Positions 63,560-64,000 of a DNA stretch of 64,000 bases are shown here, piece after piece. The DNA is from Phormidesmis sp963789215. GTDB taxonomy: Bacteria > Cyanobacteriota > Cyanobacteriia > Phormidesmidales > Phormidesmidaceae. The DNA lies in the NCBI GenBank assembly GCA_963789215.1, contig CAWBJY010000011.1, forward strand, positions 310,001-374,000. Direction: 5' to 3'. Within the stretch, counting starts at the first letter, position 1. Each line of letters opens with the position of its first letter. The notes beneath the pieces are model-generated. The model did not search any database. It worked only from the letters and a program-made list of their open reading frames with translations, and was not told where the DNA came from. The position numbers were made by a program, and so were the translations under genes.

Positions 63560-64000
63560 TTAGTTAGGGCGATCTGTAGGGTTGGTCAGCTCTAAATTTG
63601 CCAGCTTGGGGCAGGGAGAATCGGTGGGTTGACCGGTGCTGCATTCGCTCAGGCAAGGTTCGCTAAAGGCCGCGTCTTGTTTTAGACTAGCGGGCTGCTG
63701 ACCAAAGACCATCGTGCAGCTTAGGTCTTCGAAGTTGGGCGTCATGGTGAGCGGAATGCCAAATTTTTCGGTGAAAAAAGTTTGGGTAGGCAGCTTGCAC
63801 ATGTTGACGCACATGCCGACGCACTGGCTTTCTTTGAGGTAGCGGCATTCTTGGATTTGAACGGCGCTAGATTGCGATCGCACGCCCCCTTGCCCGTCAT
63901 CCACCTCAGCCGACTCCACCTCACAAGGGCCTACTAGCCACTCAAACATTTGTGCTGCAAACCAGGCGTTGAGTACGCAGACCAGCTTTGTGGGTGAAAA
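63560..64000 (-). CDS. D27-like (DUF4033) protein, C-terminal part, cut by the right edge
   Basis: A 146-residue fragment read from the window end. It includes WFAAQMFEWLVGPCEV, CRYLKESQCVGMCVNMCKLPTQTFF and GIPLTMTPNFEDLSCTMVFG. These match the cysteine-rich C-terminal domain of plant D27 beta-carotene isomerase and its cyanobacterial relatives. A carotenoid isomerase role is inferred from the family, not proven. The ATG at 63949 is internal, since the frame stays open to the window end. Confidence 0.85.
   Translation of the reverse strand, partial: FSPTKLVCVLNAWFAAQMFEWLVGPCEVESAEVDDGQGGVRSQSSAVQIQECRYLKESQCVGMCVNMCKLPTQTFFTEKFGIPLTMTPNFEDLSCTMVFGQQPASLKQDAAFSEPCLSECSTGQPTDSPCPKLANLELTNPTDRPN

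Overview
The window is a contiguous piece of a cyanobacterial chromosome. It carries a phycobilisome rod-core linker (cpcG), a DnaK3/DnaJ chaperone pair, a cyanobacterial-type glutamate-cysteine ligase, a D27-like protein, a probable PSII assembly factor, and many copies of the HIP1-type octamer GCGATCGC. The gene content and protein style suggest a non-heterocystous Leptolyngbya/Phormidesmis-like lineage; that placement is inference. I see no prophage, no intact insertion sequence, no CRISPR array and no rRNA. Three tRNAs are present: Ser-GCU, Met-CAU and Leu-UAG.

Layout. 1-7.1 kb: citrate synthase (cut by the left edge), a DHH phosphoesterase, an HNH endonuclease, alanine racemase, tRNA-Ser, two adjacent peroxiredoxins and a two-domain lipoprotein. 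7.1-17.1 kb: an envelope and stress block with a lipid kinase-MscS pair, a three-gene operon with a DUF2267 protein, a DUF2294 protein, two small exported proteins, a 1042-residue membrane-anchored repeat protein and a YihY-family protein. 17.1-24.2 kb: a signalling block with a LuxR-type regulator, a triple-PAS histidine kinase followed by an Rcp1-like receiver, and two REC-histidine kinases. 24.2-32.3 kb: a DUF389 protein, two CsbD proteins, a Psb35-like protein, Dps, a LysM/M23 peptidase, TrmL, GshA and two tRNAs. 32.4-37.6 kb: dnaK3-dnaJ, a small protein, a thioredoxin-fold protein and an unlisted 31-residue hydrophobic microprotein. 37.9-52.3 kb: an AMIN-domain protein, an ABC permease, an SGNH hydrolase, glmM, a DUF309 protein, an lptA-lptB-lptF operon, a Cys-repeat secreted protein, dxs, two membrane proteins, mobA and cpcG. 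52.4-64 kb: a secreted ankyrin/helical-repeat protein, a LysR/DJ-1 divergent pair, a 42-bp tandem repeat array, a Fic protein, a cyclic-nucleotide-domain/degenerate AAA+/membrane Fe-S fusion, a DCC-family protein, a PEP-CTERM protein and a D27-like protein cut by the right edge.

The themes are envelope biogenesis (alr, glmM, lpt, M23, AMIN, ABC permease), redox and stress protection (three peroxiredoxin/thioredoxin-fold proteins, GshA, Dps, CsbD, MscS), and two-component signalling. Three points stand out. First, the CNB-AAA+-FeS fusion has lost the residues a sigma-54 activator needs. Second, DnaK3 carries a roughly 330-residue Tyr/Gln/Asp/Arg-rich tail. Third, short tandem repeats (12, 14, 15, 16, 22 and 42 bp) recur in intergenic spacers and, mostly as 15-bp in-frame units, inside several genes.
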